Positions 13,301-27,700 of a stretch of 64,000 bases of DNA are shown one piece after another. A program made the translations under genes and the position numbers. This stretch comes from Eopsaltria australis (taxonomy: Eukaryota; Chordata; Aves; Passeriformes; Petroicidae). The notes under the pieces were generated by a model that ran no database searches, was not told the origin of the DNA, and was given only the letters and a program-made list of their open reading frames with translations. The DNA is taken from contig JAVTVJ010000118.1 in NCBI GenBank assembly GCA_034509425.1, forward strand, positions 496,001-560,000. The letters are read 5' to 3'. Numbering within the stretch: position 1 is the stretch's first letter; every line of letters starts with the position of its first letter.

Positions 13301-16300
13301 TTTTCTGATTTGAATATAATTTTAAGCTCAGTGCTCTTACATATTGGCAGCAGGCAGTTTGGTACATCGTGGTTTTTTCCTGGTATCTTTACACTTATTC
13401 AATAAAATTTAAAAAAAAGTCTAACCTTTCAAAGGTGTAACTGGAGAGCTTGAAATAATAAAAGAACATGCTGTACTAGTTGCATGCTCCCTTTACGATT
13501 TTGTTAAAGGCTTTACCATTCCATTATGCTATCATTTGGTAGTGTAAGCATTTTATATAGCATGTGTGATTTCACTGCCCTTAAGTGACCTTAGTAAATT
13601 CCTTATTTCCCCTGAAGCACATACCTAATTGAAAATTGCCATCTGCAGTTGAAGAGCTCTAAGCAGGGGCTCTAAGAATAACTCAAGATGGAGATGGGTG
13701 TCCAGAGAGCAAGGCAAAATCACTTTTTCTGTAGAATTCACTGTGTTGCATGAAGTAAAATAATCGCTTTGAAGATGAATGATAAAGAATTATAGGAAGA
13801 GCATCTTTACCTGTCTGCCCAGTTCATCTGCCTAATGCTGCTCTCCAGAGATCATATGATCCACAAAAAGTGCATGTTGCCTAATTTCTTAAATTTTTTT
13901 TTTAAAAAACTTGTCTCTCTTGTTTCAGCCTTGGGTAAATGTATTTGGAGTTTAAAGTTAAAAATATCATTCCAAATCTGATCTGGGCTTTCTAGTCCAG
14001 CAGCTGTCCTCATACTGCAGTGCCTCTCTTGGCTCTGCTGTGCCACTTTCAGGACACAGTTATGATGATTGCAGTCTGTAACCACAACCTAAAAACGAGA
14101 TGATGTGTTCTCTGTGAGAATCCTCTGGCCTAGCATTGCATTCATTACAGCTCCTGTGAGCATAAGTGCTTAAGAGTCATGAAAATGAAGGAGGCAAAAA
14201 GCTGGACAGTGTGAAGCTGAGGAATGTCTTAAGAAGGCACTTTCTCAGATGGGAGAACATTAAACTGTGCTCTGGATTAGAAGTCTGTGACATCTGTATA
14301 TTTGTTCACTATTGTGTAATGTAATTGTTTAGGACAGGAAAAATGCAAGTGTTTTAATTAAAAAGGGTTGGGAAATGTAAAGCATGAAAAGTCTGTGATA
14401 AAGATGTGAAGTTTTTATCCCATCTTCCTGTGTGTTTATTTATTCCAAAAAGTTCAGAAAACTACTGGGGGGAAATTAAGCCTCTACAAATTCTCTAGTT
14501 CTGTGTTATCTTGCAAGTAGTGTTATTTATGAAAGCTTATCCTCTGAATCTGTTTATTTCTGTGTTTATTCCAAGTTATGTTTCAAAACCATTTATCAGG
14601 GTTAGATTTTTGGAATACACACTGCTTTGAGACTCATAAGGGGAAGGTATTAAAAATATGTGACATGTGTTAGGGTCTGAGTTTACTGGCTGCTTAGGAT
14701 GTATTTCCCTGCTTTTTCATGGGGTTTTTTCTTTCATTAAAAGTATTAACATTAAATCTAGGTTTTAGTGGTGTACCAAGTAATCAAGGAAAGACAAATG
14801 TTTAATTGCAAATTTTGTGTTGTTCCATATTTTAATATTTTTTTCACATTAAATATATTTTGTGTTCAGCAAGATATCTAGAAATATAATTGAGTCTAAA
14901 AGTCTGTACAAAGGCAGATGCATGTTTCCTAATCTACCTATAGCTGTGATTGTAACATGTTTAATTTCATATGCATCTAAAATCAAAAGTTACTATTTTC
15001 ATGTAATTGTGTGCGCAGAGACTGGAAAACTGGTAATTGCTTCTAGGTAAACCAGTTATTAATCAGGATTTTCCTTGAACAAATTGAGATCTTCCATTAA
15101 GAGGTTTGTTAGAGGGTAGAAGTTAAACTGGACTCTCTCTTTTCTTTAGTAGTTTCACTCAACGGTGATTTTGTATCGGTCCTCTGAAAGTTGAATTTAG
15201 GGAGATGGTATATATAAAAAAGGCAGTTGCTTTCATTAGATATCATTATATAAAGTTCAGCTTTATTGAGCCTTTATGATGTTCACATTCAGTGGTATTT
15301 TTGACCCCTTGTGCACAGTTCCAGTCATTGCAATGGGCTGAGGGTGCTCTGCTTGGTGACGCTCTGGATTGCAGAGTGCCCAGGGTATCAGTTTGAAAGC
15401 GACATGACTCGTCTGCTGTGCTCCTACAGTGGTGCATGTGCTCCTGCTGCTGAGTTTCTAACACTTCTGTTTTGTAGCTGTCTAGCCTGGAAAATTCCAT
15501 ATAAAACCTCAGACCCAGCCTCCTGAGGTGGATTCTTTTGAGCAAATTTAACTTCACTATGTATGAAACAACATTAATGCTCCTGCTGTGTTAATTCTGT
15601 AAAATGAGTAGTTGTTTTACTATGCTGTTCATATCTTAGTTGTCTCCTTCATGGGAAATTCCATCCAATTTTAGCTGAGGAGTTTAGGCATTAGCAGTTA
15701 ATTATGAATTCTTACCTTAAGTACAGCAATGTATCCAGGGTGGTTTGGGATCTCCTACTGATTGTGGGTTCAAAGTTATGCAGCTGTGCTTAACACTCCA
15801 GTGGGAAATTCTGGCCATGTTGCTTTTTGCCTTTGATACGTTGCCATGCCACCACCGTTAATGCAAGCTTAGACTGCAAACATCTGTTTGCTTTTATTGC
15901 ACATGTGTTGCTTAAGATGTTCAGTTTTTACTTGATGTGAATCACTGGACTCAATGAGCATGTATGATTCGTTTAATAAACAAGCCTTAAGTTGTGTCAA
16001 TAAAGTGTATGTCCTAAAGAATGATATTTATGACATATACAGAAGAGAAAAGTGACAAGTTCACTTCTAGACTTGCAAGTATTTCATATTTTAGTGGGTT
16101 TTAAAATGGTTTGGAGGGAGTGACATAAATGTCAATACAGAAGGAAAGATTGTATGCATCCATATATCAAACAAAGGTGATGGGAACAGAAAAATGCACC
16201 TGATATTAGGAAACAAAATGGCAAAAACTCTATATCCTTCATTCTAGGAACTCACCATATTTATGGTATGAATGGAGCACTTGTAGGAAAAAACACGCAT

Positions 16301-19300
16301 TTTGAATCACTACATATGCTCTGGAGTACTCTTTTTAATGGAAAGGGTACCTGGATTTGGAAATAAGTTCATCTGCTGATCTCAGCAATTTTCAGCAGTA
16401 CCCCATAGGTACTCTGATGTTTCAGAGACCTGCCATGTTGTTTCTAGCGTGCACCATTCCACATTGCTGGAATGCACAACAAGACTGCTGTGGTTTGGAT
16501 TAATTAAAGTGAGTGAAATGACTTGCAGTTGTTAGCTTGTGTTTTAATTTTGGAGGTTAAGTTAATGTGCCTTGAAGGTTTAATTCATATGTTTCTTTAC
16601 CATGAAGAGTCCAAATTGGACATTTTCTCTGCCACATGAGAACTAAACACAAGGAGAAAATGGAAGATACAGTCGAGCAGAACCATCAGCTGAAAGGCCT
16701 TTATTCACCCACAGACATTTTGAAGTTGGTATACAGAATTGCTATAATGTAATAAAAATTAAAACAAAAAGCTCTCTAGAAAGGGCTTGCAAAAGCAAAA
16801 AGTTTAATTGATGGAGTCAGTATCATCTGCCAAGTTTCCAGTACAACACCCAGGCCGAGAGAGGTAGAACTAAATTTGAAAGTTATTTCACTAGCTGGCA
16901 AGCTGGTCTGAAATCAAGAAGATATAATGGAATCAAAAGAAGCATGAGTTGCTATAGTCAGAGAAGAAAATATAATTTATTTATAGAAAATGGGGAATAA
17001 TTCAGTCAGCGGGAGTATCTGTGGGCTACCGCAAATTAGAAAATGAATGCAAGTCGCTGATGAGGCAAAATGCTGAAATGTGAAAGCCATTCTGGGAGTC
17101 ATTACTGAAGGTATTATAAACAAGATGATGAGAGGTAACCATTTTGCCCTGTTCTGTTGTGATAAACATCATCCTGAATAGTTCAGCCAGTTTTATATGT
17201 GGTACTTTAAGAATACACCAACAAATTGGAGAAAGACTAATGGAAAGCAAACCAAAAATTGTACTAAGGAAAAATGACATAGATTGCAAGAACTGAGTGT
17301 GTTCTATGGAAAATTTGGATTCCCAGTGAGCCCTGCATAAGCATCTTATGAGCTAATTTTCTGCCTATCTGCCTCCACACAGAGGTCCAAGGAGGAGCTG
17401 AGCTTTTCCTGCTGCCTTCATATGAGAACAAAAGATGAACATGACCAGTTGCAGCAGCCGTCCCCAAATCTGGCAATTCATTGGTTTTCCTATAAAAGTG
17501 CTACTTGCTCAGCTTAGTGAATTGCTGTCTAGTAAAGGGAATAAATAACACAAACATAAATATGACAGCAATGAATTGTTCTTAATCTCTGAGGATGGAA
17601 CAAAAGGCAATTTGCAGTAATGGTGGGTTTCATTAGATTCTAGGAAGGACTCTACAGCTGGTATTTATGCACTGTGATGTGTTACCCAGAGAAGCTGCAA
17701 GGTCAGTCTTTGGAGATTTTTCAGACTGAACAAAATATTTTTTGTGGAGGATCTAAGTGTAGTTGATCTTCATGGTGAGCAGGGAATGACTCCACAAAGA
17801 TCTTTTCAGGCTTACTACTGTAGTTGCTTTCTATGACTTTGGCTGTGTCCCTAGCATGAAATATGGAAATATTTTCTGATTTCAGACCCCAACCTGTCTC
17901 ATGTCCATGTCCCAGCACCATAGCATCATTTAAGCTGGGCCTGCATTTTCCTTTCATGTTCACTTTATACCTCCAGTTTCCATACTCTAATCAGTGTCTC
18001 ACAGGTGGCCCTTACCTGTACAGAAGAGCAGGTTCAGCCTCAGACTGGAATACACTGCTACCCTCTTTCCTGATTCCAATACCATAGACTCATTGTTTTA
18101 GTTTGGGAACTCTGAATGACTGTGGTACTTTAGCTTCTACCCAGTTATTAGTCTCAAGAGTTATTGCCAAGACTCCCATTTTAAAATTGGCATTTAGTAA
18201 CAACATATACAGATTACATGAATGAGTACAAAACCTAATAAAATCACGGTAAAAGTGCAGACATTTACATGTGTGAAACCACTGCCATTTACTCTACAAA
18301 ATACACTCCTTTTTCTCTTACTATGTGGATCATGTGATGTAGCTCTGAAAACTGAAACAGCACAACCTCTGTAGATGGAAAGTAAGCAAGAACATAACTA
18401 CTACAGATAAATGTGGGGATTATGTTAGTGGAGGAGAGGAGGCTGCTCTTCTAAGCACTGAATCTAAGTAGGAGGTAGATTGGATGGTTACATGACAAGG
18501 TTCTCCTTGGAGAACAAGTTTGGTTTGCTGTGTAAAATGTGTTATTGATGTGCTACAGGCAACAAATGAGTCTGTGTCCCCCGTTTGTGTGGCAGTGCTG
18601 AGTCATTGATTACAGGCGATCGATGCTGCTCGCTGCAGTGCTGTATCCATTAAGCTCTCTGCGAGAGTACAAGGCAGAGCATTCAATCAATAAGTTCCCA
18701 GATTAAAGGCAATGATCCAGGAAAAGGAGAATGTAAAAAATAGAAAACTGGGGAACTGGAAGTGAGATTAATTTCTCCTACTTGATACTTCCCATAACCT
18801 CCTTCTCATGACTTAGCATACCTGAGGTTAACTACTTTGTGAAATCATGATTCATGGGGTTTGTTTACTAAATGGATTCCTTAATGATGGTTAAATTAAT
18901 TGTGTCTAATTCATGAAATGGCAAATGTTGAACTCTTGACCTTCCTAAAATTGGAAAATTATCTCATATCGTGATTGTAAAATATAGGTGAATATTTTTA
19001 TTAGCAACCAAACTTTTTACTATCACAGTCATCCCCTTAAATCAGTCCATCTATTCACTTGTCTTTGAATACTTCAATCTGATTTGGAGGAAGGTGCAAA
19101 AGTGTTACAGCAGAGATATCTGCTCACAGAACAGCCTGCTTTCTACTACACTGTTCAATGATATCTCTCAGTGGCAGAGCCTGAATATGCTTCACTTCTC
19201 CTTTCATAGCTGGGGCTGTTCTTCAGAACTCTTTTTCAGGCCAGTATTTAGCCAGACTGGTGAGACAGTCACTGCGAATTTCACAGCTCTCTGGGCAAGG

Positions 19301-22300
19301 ACTGTGGTTGACTGGGAACTCCATCTTGCAAAAGGGATGCCATAAAACATTCTGCTCATTCCTGTTGGAAATTTACTGTCTTTCACAGTGGTTTCTGTCT
19401 TAATTCAATCCTTATTCTGAGCACAGAGAAAAGGAACGTTGTCTCAGGCAGCTAACATGTAACTGTTAGGAAAAATACTTGGTTTGTGATGGCAATAATT
19501 ACTACAACCGTTAATTACGGTATTTTAGGGAGAGAAGTGTATTATTTCAAATTCTTAGGCAACATCACTATACGACTCTCTTTCTGAGGTTTAGAAGTTT
19601 TGCATCTAAAAACAATTTGCAAAAATTAAATTGAACCAGGCTACTAAAATATTCAGTAATTTTAGGCAACTGTATAGCCATATGTCTATTTCAATCCAGC
19701 TTTTGACATATTGCCTAGAGGAAAATACTCTTTAAAATGTTTGGACAGACTACACCTAAAGCTAAAACTTGTTTGAAAGATGACGTTCTTCTGAGCAAGG
19801 TTCATTATTTCTCCTAGATCAGGATTGGGTCAGTGGATTTCATGGTTTAATATTCTGGAAAAAAACACCTGAACAATAATGTGCAAATATGGAACTAATA
19901 TTCAACAAAAAACATTCTGTACTTCCTAAAGAACTGTGTCTCAGCATTTTTCCTCCACAGAAATAATTTAACACTAGATTGAGAAAGATGTGTGTTGCAA
20001 CCCAGGTTTTGCTTGACTTCAAGGTGTGTGAAGTGTGATGTTAAGCTTTGACTGCTGTGCCTGTTTTAATCATTACCCCATACCAAGACCTACAACATGC
20101 CCATTACAGGGGGTAATGCCTGCCCTCTTCTGATATCCATAAACTTCACTGACTTTCTTTAGTGCCAATGCATAGTTTCCTTTGCTTGCAGTTTTCTTCC
20201 AAGCGTGGTTGCTAGTTACTATTCTCCCCAGAGCTGGACTGAGGTCATTGATTTATAAGCATAAGATATCTTTTTATTACTAACTTGCAAGATGTGTGCT
20301 GGAGACCTTCCCTCTACTAAAGAGGCAGTGCTATGACCACAAGGTGACATATTTGTGTGAATATAAACTTATTTCCTCCTGGAGTGCCTGTGTCAGTGGA
20401 AGAACGATGTCACAAAAATCAGGACTTTGTGGTCCTCTGGGGAGAGCTATCACCAAAGGAAGGGGTTACCCTGGCTTGTGGGCCTAACTGATGTCACTCT
20501 TATGTTTTACATTATGATGTTGACCCAAAAAATAAAGGAATTTTTCCACCCACATAGAGGCTGCAAATGTGACAGATGGAAAACTAAGACTAAATCAAAA
20601 TAGGCCTTCAAAAGCTCCATGTAAAGGTGCTCCATAGGCTTTTGGCACTTTCGTTAACTGGAGTCTCTTGAATTATGAATAGGTGGAGGTAGCAACTGGG
20701 TACTGAGATGTTTGTATAAGCATAGAACCTGATTTGTGTTCATCTTGGATTTTTAGAAAACAAAATTTGTCCTAATTAATTAGTCTTTCACTGTAATTGC
20801 TCGGTGCACACTCTGAAGAAGTCAGTGTTGGTTACACCTGGTTCCCAGGCCTCGTGTTTAAGCCACTGTTTTCAGTAGAGGGGTTGTATCTGTTGAGCAG
20901 AGTGCTGGGAAGGTGGCGGTGTTACACATTCCCATCTAGAAGAGACTGTTCCCAAGGCCCATTCTGTGCCCATGAACTGAATGGTCTAATTCCCTTGGAG
21001 GATTCTTTCTGGTGATACATCAGCTGCAGCTAAGGATTCCTTTCTCAGAATGATCAGAATTTTCAAAGCAGTAATATTAGTCTGCCTGCAATTCCTAGGG
21101 AAAAAAAGGGTTAACTTATAAACTACAGGGAGCAGAGAGCTCTGTGTTCATGGGATCACAAGATTTCAAGACTCTGAACACATAAATTAATAGAATAGTC
21201 CATGTAAAGTGAGACTGATCTTGTTTTTAAAACCTGCAGGTGTGTAATGAAATCTCTCTGTATTTTCAAAATTCATCAACAGTTACAAAAACATGTAAGA
21301 GCTGAGGGCAGTTTTTCTATTGTTTCCTATATTCCCTTTTTACTACCTGCCAACATTTTCTCATGCTCTCAGATGGGTAGAACTTTTTCTCGTGTACGGT
21401 GGTAACCACTGTAAGTTATGTTGAACATTTATAAATGAAGCATGACTTTTCTGTTCTCAATTGCAGTGATTTAATTTGTCTTTTAAGTTCTGTGAAACTG
21501 CAGGGAGAAAGGAGCTTTTAAGATTCCATAAAAAGTGAAAGGACCTTGCCTTTTTCTGTCATGACTTGTTCGAAGCCCACACGTGGTTTTGGACAAAGGA
21601 TTCCAGACAGTTGGCTTCCCTCCAAAATGATTTCCAACTTTATTCTTAAAGGAAGAGATCTCAGGTGCAGGAGACTGAGGTAATAGGGGATTTAATATTA
21701 AGACTGTCATATTTTTTTCTTCTATATCATGTTTCTTTTTTTCTGCCTAATGTAAGATAGGCATAATTCCAATCTAATTTACAATTGCAATGGTAAGTAC
21801 ACTTTCCTTTTGACTCTTCAGGTGAAAAACACTGCTGTGCTGAACCCCACTGTTCATGCATCTTGTAGAACATAAGGACATTCGTTCTTCTGCCCTTCCA
21901 CTGAAAAGACAAAACATCTTTCTGTGTCAAGAGAGATTCTTCACCATATATGTTGTTCTAGAATTAAGATGCAAGCTAATAACCTGAAACAATAGGTGGT
22001 ATGGTGTTGCTTTTGCAGTGCACTGTTTATCTGCTATAAAGAAAGGTAGTTATAAGAAATACAACTGTCTGAAAAGATTTCAAAAGCACAAAAGAGGAAT
22101 TATTTACAATATTTCATCCCAGCATGTATCATAGAGGATGCTGAATGAGTATTACAGAAGCATTCAAACTGCACTGATAGGCACACAGAAATTAATATAC
22201 AGAGTGTGAAAATTTTTGGGAGAGATCTGTATCTGATTATAAATTCCTCTTCAGTTTATGACTAACATTTATAGAGTAGCCTTTCAAGGGAAGTGGTGAA

Positions 22301-23231
22301 GCACTGTGTACTGAAATGTTGGCAAATGAGGTCTGCAAGATGTTTGAAGGCTCTTCAGAAAGCAGATCTGAGGAGCAGTGGCATGGATGTGATGACATGG
22401 TGGAGTTTCCATGTCTCAATTCTGACTTGTATTTTGACAGTTGTGTTGATGCAGAAGCACCAGGTTGTGCCAAATTTACAGCATCCAGAGTAAATGAACC
22501 ACTGCCTCCAACTCTATTATTAGAGAATTTTCCGATTGGTTTTTTTTTGGTTGTGTTTAATTTGGAAATACGTGTGCATTTGAGATTCAGGGGAATTGTA
22601 TGACAGTTTAATGAGGGATGTTCAAAGCATGAGAAATAACAAACTCTGAAATAGCAAATGTTCCACCAATTACATGACTGGTCTGTGTTATGAGAAAGAG
22701 AAAAATGATGATAGACATGGTGCCTCTCTTCCATGGGGTGACATTAGAACCCACTGTGGGCTTTGTAGCTTGCCTATAAAGAACATCTCAGCCACTTACT
22801 CAGAAATATGGCAAATAGCCATATTTCACATTTGCTGAAGCCCCTGTGAATTATTTGGATCTTTCTGGTTTGTGTCATTTTATTATTTTTTCATCCACTG
22901 TTTTTGATTGAAAGTATGAGTTGGTCAAAACATTTTCTTGGAAGCATTGATTAATTTTGACAACACTTCTATTATAAAAAGGCTCTTCAGTCTAAAGAAC
23001 AACCATTGAAGTGGAGCATGTGGAGGAGAAAGAGAGAAGCTGGCTTCAAAAATGCATATGAATTTTCTCTGATTCAGTCTCTCAGAGTCATAACAAGTTA
23101 TTGATAATATGGAATTTTAACCCTGAATCTGTCATGTCTTGAACAAGTGACCCAGTCCCTAGCTGCTTTGAGTTGCTCCTCTTAGCTTCTAATGTTATAT
23201 TTTTTATAATAGTCTTACTTCTTTTTTTCAG
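10305..23231 (+). other. Probable long first intron, no supported exon
   Basis: AT-rich sequence with scattered short frames, none with protein character. The piece at 12170-12560 is slightly GC-richer and holds a 117-codon frame (12225-12578) that I do not recognise; it may be an old, diverged repeat. The stretch at 18590-18710 stands out for retained CpGs and homeodomain-like sites and is listed separately. No LTR or CR1 sequence is obvious. Assignment as intron depends on the first-exon call upstream. Confidence 0.4.
18590..18710. promoter_or_regulatory. Candidate conserved non-coding element
   Basis: Within about 60 bp around 18616-18670 there are several CpGs (GCGATCGAT, CTCGCT, TGCGAG) in a neighbourhood that otherwise lacks them. 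The flanks carry TAAT/ATTGATTA-type motifs (ATTGATTA at 18605-18612, ATTAAG, CAATCAAT) of the sort bound by homeodomain and PBC factors. No open frame explains this. The pattern resembles deeply conserved vertebrate enhancers, but conservation cannot be tested from one sequence. Confidence 0.3.
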
Positions 23232-23255
23232 AAGAACTCAGAGCACGCATCTCAA
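23232..23255 (+). CDS. Candidate 24-base microexon, in frame with first exon
   Basis: A long pyrimidine tract ending in TTTTTTTCAG (to 23231) is followed by 24 bases and then GTGAGT at 23256-23261. The 24 bases read KNSEHASQ in phase 0, exactly the phase left by the M-E-K-Q exon, and they preserve the frame at both ends. The acceptor is among the best in the window. An exon this short between good splice sites can arise by chance in 50 kb of AT-rich DNA, and I do not recognise the peptide. Another reading of the same bases (frame +3) is also open, so the frame is not independently supported. Confidence 0.25.
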
Positions 23256-24740
23256 GTGAGTTTTGTGTTTTATTGGAGTCTGAAGTGAGTGAGTCTTCCT
23301 TTCTGTGGTCTTTCTCTACTTCAGGTCACCATAAATTTACCTAGGTGTATAATGAGGCATTTTGGAAAGGAAAACTTGTTTGTCTACTTTTAACTTTGTA
23401 AATATAAAGTATTTTGTCTAAAAAGTTATTTTTCCTGTGCCTCCTTTTTTTGCAGTAACTGTAAAAAAAACCCTAATCTGTTGGAATGATGGCATGATGA
23501 AGCAGGCAAATGTGGTCCTATAAGGCAAATAGTTCTGCAGCAACCACTCTATAATGGAAGTTGAAGGGACCTTGTTTATGTTAGACTGGTAAAACTGGCA
23601 GCTTCTCATACAATGCTGTTATGTTCCTGGAACAAGTTCAAATGGATTTTAATGTGGGGGACCTTAACCATGTGAACTACCAGCTTTGCTCTCATGATCT
23701 ACCACTCAAAAGTGACTGGTTTAATAACAGGACATCAATGTCTCTTTTGAGGCCTTTCTTTTGAATAGGATGGCTATCCTGATTTCTCCACAGCCTCGTC
23801 AGCCTCTCTCCTTGTGTGAGGCCCTGAGCATTTGTCCTCACTTTTACAGATGTTGTTTTTGCTCAGGCTGTGACTCCCTTTTTCAAGAAACCTGATCACT
23901 CTATGCTGAAAGCCTGTTTATTTGGTAAACCTGACCCCTGGCTAAGCAAGGCTTGTAGCCTGTTAGGAATGAGGTTCTTTGAATTCAACAGCTTTACCTG
24001 TAGTTTTTCAGAAGTGTGCATAGAAAAGTCATATGTCACTCCCACTGTAATGTAATGGGCCTACAGTGAGTGTGCCTGCACCAGCTACATAAGCTATCTG
24101 TGATGGATTCATATCACTGCTCAGTTTTACAGCATTGAAGGACTTTCTCTCAGAGCTAAGTGGTGCAAAGAAATTACATATCTCGCACACAAAGTTTCAA
24201 TGTTTAACAATTAAAAAGGGTTAATGGAGGAACACTGATTTGCATTTATTTTGCAAAAGCAATGAAGCATGGGAAATGGGTGAAACGGAGGTAGAAGGAC
24301 TCAAGTTTGTTGCAAATATTACTTGCTGTATTAGGACATGTGGACCAGAACAGGGATCTAAGGCCCTGAACTTGCAAACATTTACACACTTGCTTAAATT
24401 TACTGCATAGTATAGTCCTGTGTAGGTTAGTAGGTCTACTCATGGCAATAAAAGTAATCATGTAAGAAGGTATTCTTAGAACTGAACTCTCATATTTGAT
24501 TCTCAAAACATCAGAAAACCAGTGAAGAGTACTGCAGAATAGTTTAACAGACCATACTGGCAGCTAGATGGTTATGTTCATCTGAATTTTGAAGAGATGG
24601 CAGGGAGCCTACACATTGTAAACTGAAAATATCAGAATAATACCTCCCTGTAAGTGTAGCATTGAGTAAAATATCACTGCAAGGATGCAGAAAGACTAGA
24701 ACACTAAATATTTTACAGATGTTACTTTTCCCTTTTGCTC

Positions 24741-24783
24741 TTCCCACACTTCTGAGATTGTTCTTCCCACAGTCTTGAGATTG
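24741..24783. repeat. Imperfect direct repeat, 20-bp units, period 23
   Basis: Units at 24741-24760 and 24764-24783 match at 17 of 20 positions, both starting TTCCCACA and ending GAGATTG. This is a local tandem duplication; no function is suggested. Confidence 0.6.
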
Positions 24784-27700
24784 ACCCCAAAATGTTTTGA
24801 CAATGTTAAAAGCTATTCACCTCCCTTTACCTATCACAATTTGCTAACAAGCATTTTCATGCAAGATTTGAGGTGGAATGTTGTAAAGTTGTGTGCTTTT
24901 AGTCTGTAAAACTCTGGACTCTGTCCAGCAGAGAGTTTTTATATTGCCTGGATCCTTTTCAGAGAAACAGGATCTGTACCAGGGTGCAAAATTGTAGACA
25001 ACTGATGCATTCTTTAAAATAACTACAAGTTGGCTCTCTGCCTTTTCTGGGAGTCTGTTAAGACTCCCCCACTGGTGCCTAGGAATGTATTTTTAAAACA
25101 GGAATCATGAGTGCCAACAAAGTAACAAGTTTAAAGGTAAATTTTCTTTCCTGTAGCAGTCTGAAAATTTCTTTGTAACTTACTAGCCTTCTGAGTAAAA
25201 TGGGTACAGCACCTGCGTAATCTCAGCAAATAAATATTTTTATGCTTTATTAAACAAAAATGTATCATAAGGGTTTTTTTCCTCTTTAGTGGTAGATCAA
25301 CTTCCTAAATCTGTGATGTCATTGCTAAATTTGCTATTTAGAAATTTGTTACTTGATATGCACAAATTACTTAAATCCAAGCCTCCCCCAGAAATCTTCT
25401 GCTGTGGGTAGCAACTCCTGTGTACCCATCTAGGGAAAACTCTACTCCATCTCCTTGCAAGGATTTATTAGTTACATTATTTCACTGCTTCTTCACATTT
25501 TTGTATTTTTAAACCCAGAACTTCTGGATCTTCACTATTCTCTGTCCTTTACCTGATGGGATAATTTTAAATTCCTTTTTTTAGGCATCTCTTCTTCTGT
25601 GACAGTAGCATATGAAAGGTTTTATCTATCTCCATTGTTGGATTCAGCTAAGAGATAATTCAGGCAAGGATAGGAGTGCCAGTGCTCGTGGTAGGACAGG
25701 CAAGAGAAGGCTGGATATGTTCTTTTTATTTTCCCCAAGGTAAACAGGCAGGTCTCTCAGCTGTGGGTGAGAAGAGGGAAGGCTCATAGACAAGGGTTTT
25801 CTACAGAAGAAAAAAATGATGATGAGTTAGCAAGGAAAAATAGTTCCAGATTACCATCCATCATCATGTCCTTCTAGACCTTAGATGAGAAATTTGTCAG
25901 GGCTCTAACAAACATATCTGCTTGTCCATGAAGTAGCAGTTTGACTCACTTAATTCTCCTTGCTAGACAGCAATACTAGAGAGCACAGACTGGGTGAACA
26001 TCTCTCATGTGTCAGTGATGTTGAATAGGAGTAACTGTGTGTCATATTTAAACTCAAGCCATTTTTTTAAATTCCGAACTTGCATCAGGTGAATTGTGTG
26101 AGCACATGCTGATTTTTGTTCTGAGGCTAGCAGAAGAAAGGTTGGAATCTTTGGTACTGTTAGTTCTACAAATGTCCTGCATATTAGAGCAGGAGATGGG
26201 CATTGCTAGAGCAGTATATGGGTTGTGGTAGTTGCAGCATCACAAAATCACATTCCAAATGTGCAGGTACATGTTTTATGAGGTTTCTCACAGCTAAGAA
26301 AGGTTGTCTGGGGTGAACCCCACTTTGAGTTCCTAGTGATATGACTATGGCTCTATAAAAATACACACACTCAGGTTGCCTTTAAAAGTTTGGGAATGGT
26401 GTAATCCAAGTGAACATTTGCAGAAGTGGTTAGGTGTTTTGGTCTCTCTAAATTAATAGAGAAAGGTACAGTCTACTGCCAAAAAACTAAGAAACATAAC
26501 AGCCCAGCTGCTTGCCAGCGTTTGTTATGCCTTAGGAGACATTCTTTTTTGTTCTTTTTCTTCTGAATATAACCCAGGTTTGATGGAAGTAATTATACCT
26601 TTGCACTGGGCCTAGCTAGGATAGAATAGATTTTTCTTTTCATAGCAGCTCTGTGTTTCAGAATTTTGACTGATATGGAACTGATAATACTTTCGCTTTT
26701 GCTGAACAGTGTTTGTACAACATCAAGGTCTCCTCTGTTTCTCACTCTGGCGCCCCAGTGAATAGATTGTGGGTGAGGCTTCAAAACCAGGCATATGTCC
26801 TGAACAAACCAAAGAGGTATCCCATGCCCTATAAAGTCAAGCCTCACCATAAAGGGGAAAATGGGGAGGTATAGGGAATTAGCCATGGTGAGCTCAGGCT
26901 CTGTCTAGGCATCAGTCTACCCACAGGAAGTGGTGAGTGATTGTTTTTGCATGGCTTGTTTTCTCCTGTCTCCCTCTCCCTTTTCTTCCATTTATTCAAC
27001 TATTTATTTTTATTTGTTTAATCTTTAGTGTTTAGTTGGATGTTTTCCTTCCTTCTTCCCCCATTCCAGTGAGGATGCTGAGTGAGTGAGCAAATGTGTG
27101 GTGCTTACCTGCCCACTGGTGTTAATTCACAACAGCCATACTTTGCAGGATTGAGCTACTCATCCCCAGAAGATTCTGGCATCATCCTTGTCTTGATGCA
27201 TCCAAATCTTCTGATTTGCACACTTAAAAAAACTATGTGCAGATATACACAGAAAATACAGCTTTGTGTGTGCATTAGTGAAAGAAGGGGAACTGCTGAA
27301 GTAGAGCCCAACTTAACAGTCTTTTAGTATTAGCAGTTCTTTTCCATTCATAACACTTTGATAACTATCTCCAACAAAGGGCAAAACAGTTTTAGAGGCC
27401 TATTTTAAAGTGAAAATGAGACTCTTATATTTATGGAACTAACTTTGGATTCCTTTAAATTCAAAGCTGCCTCACAAGCAGGTGATCTTTCATACATTTT
27501 TATATTTTTCCTTCCACCTTTTGAATTATTTGTTTGGTTGTTTTGTTTTTTTTTTTGAAGTAGATAGATTTTTGTTATCTCTGTATCCATTACATGACAT
27601 CATTTTGCTCTGTTAAATTGTAGCAGTTTTAATAGATAAAAACTAGATAAGCAGATTGAAGAGGAATATTTGTTGCTGGGTAGTCATCTTTGGTTTTAGT

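Noticed and set aside
22237..22734. 165-codon minus-strand frame and overlapping plus-strand frames (22293-22603)
   Set aside because: Opposite-strand frames overlap, none resembles a known family, and no splice or promoter signals frame them.
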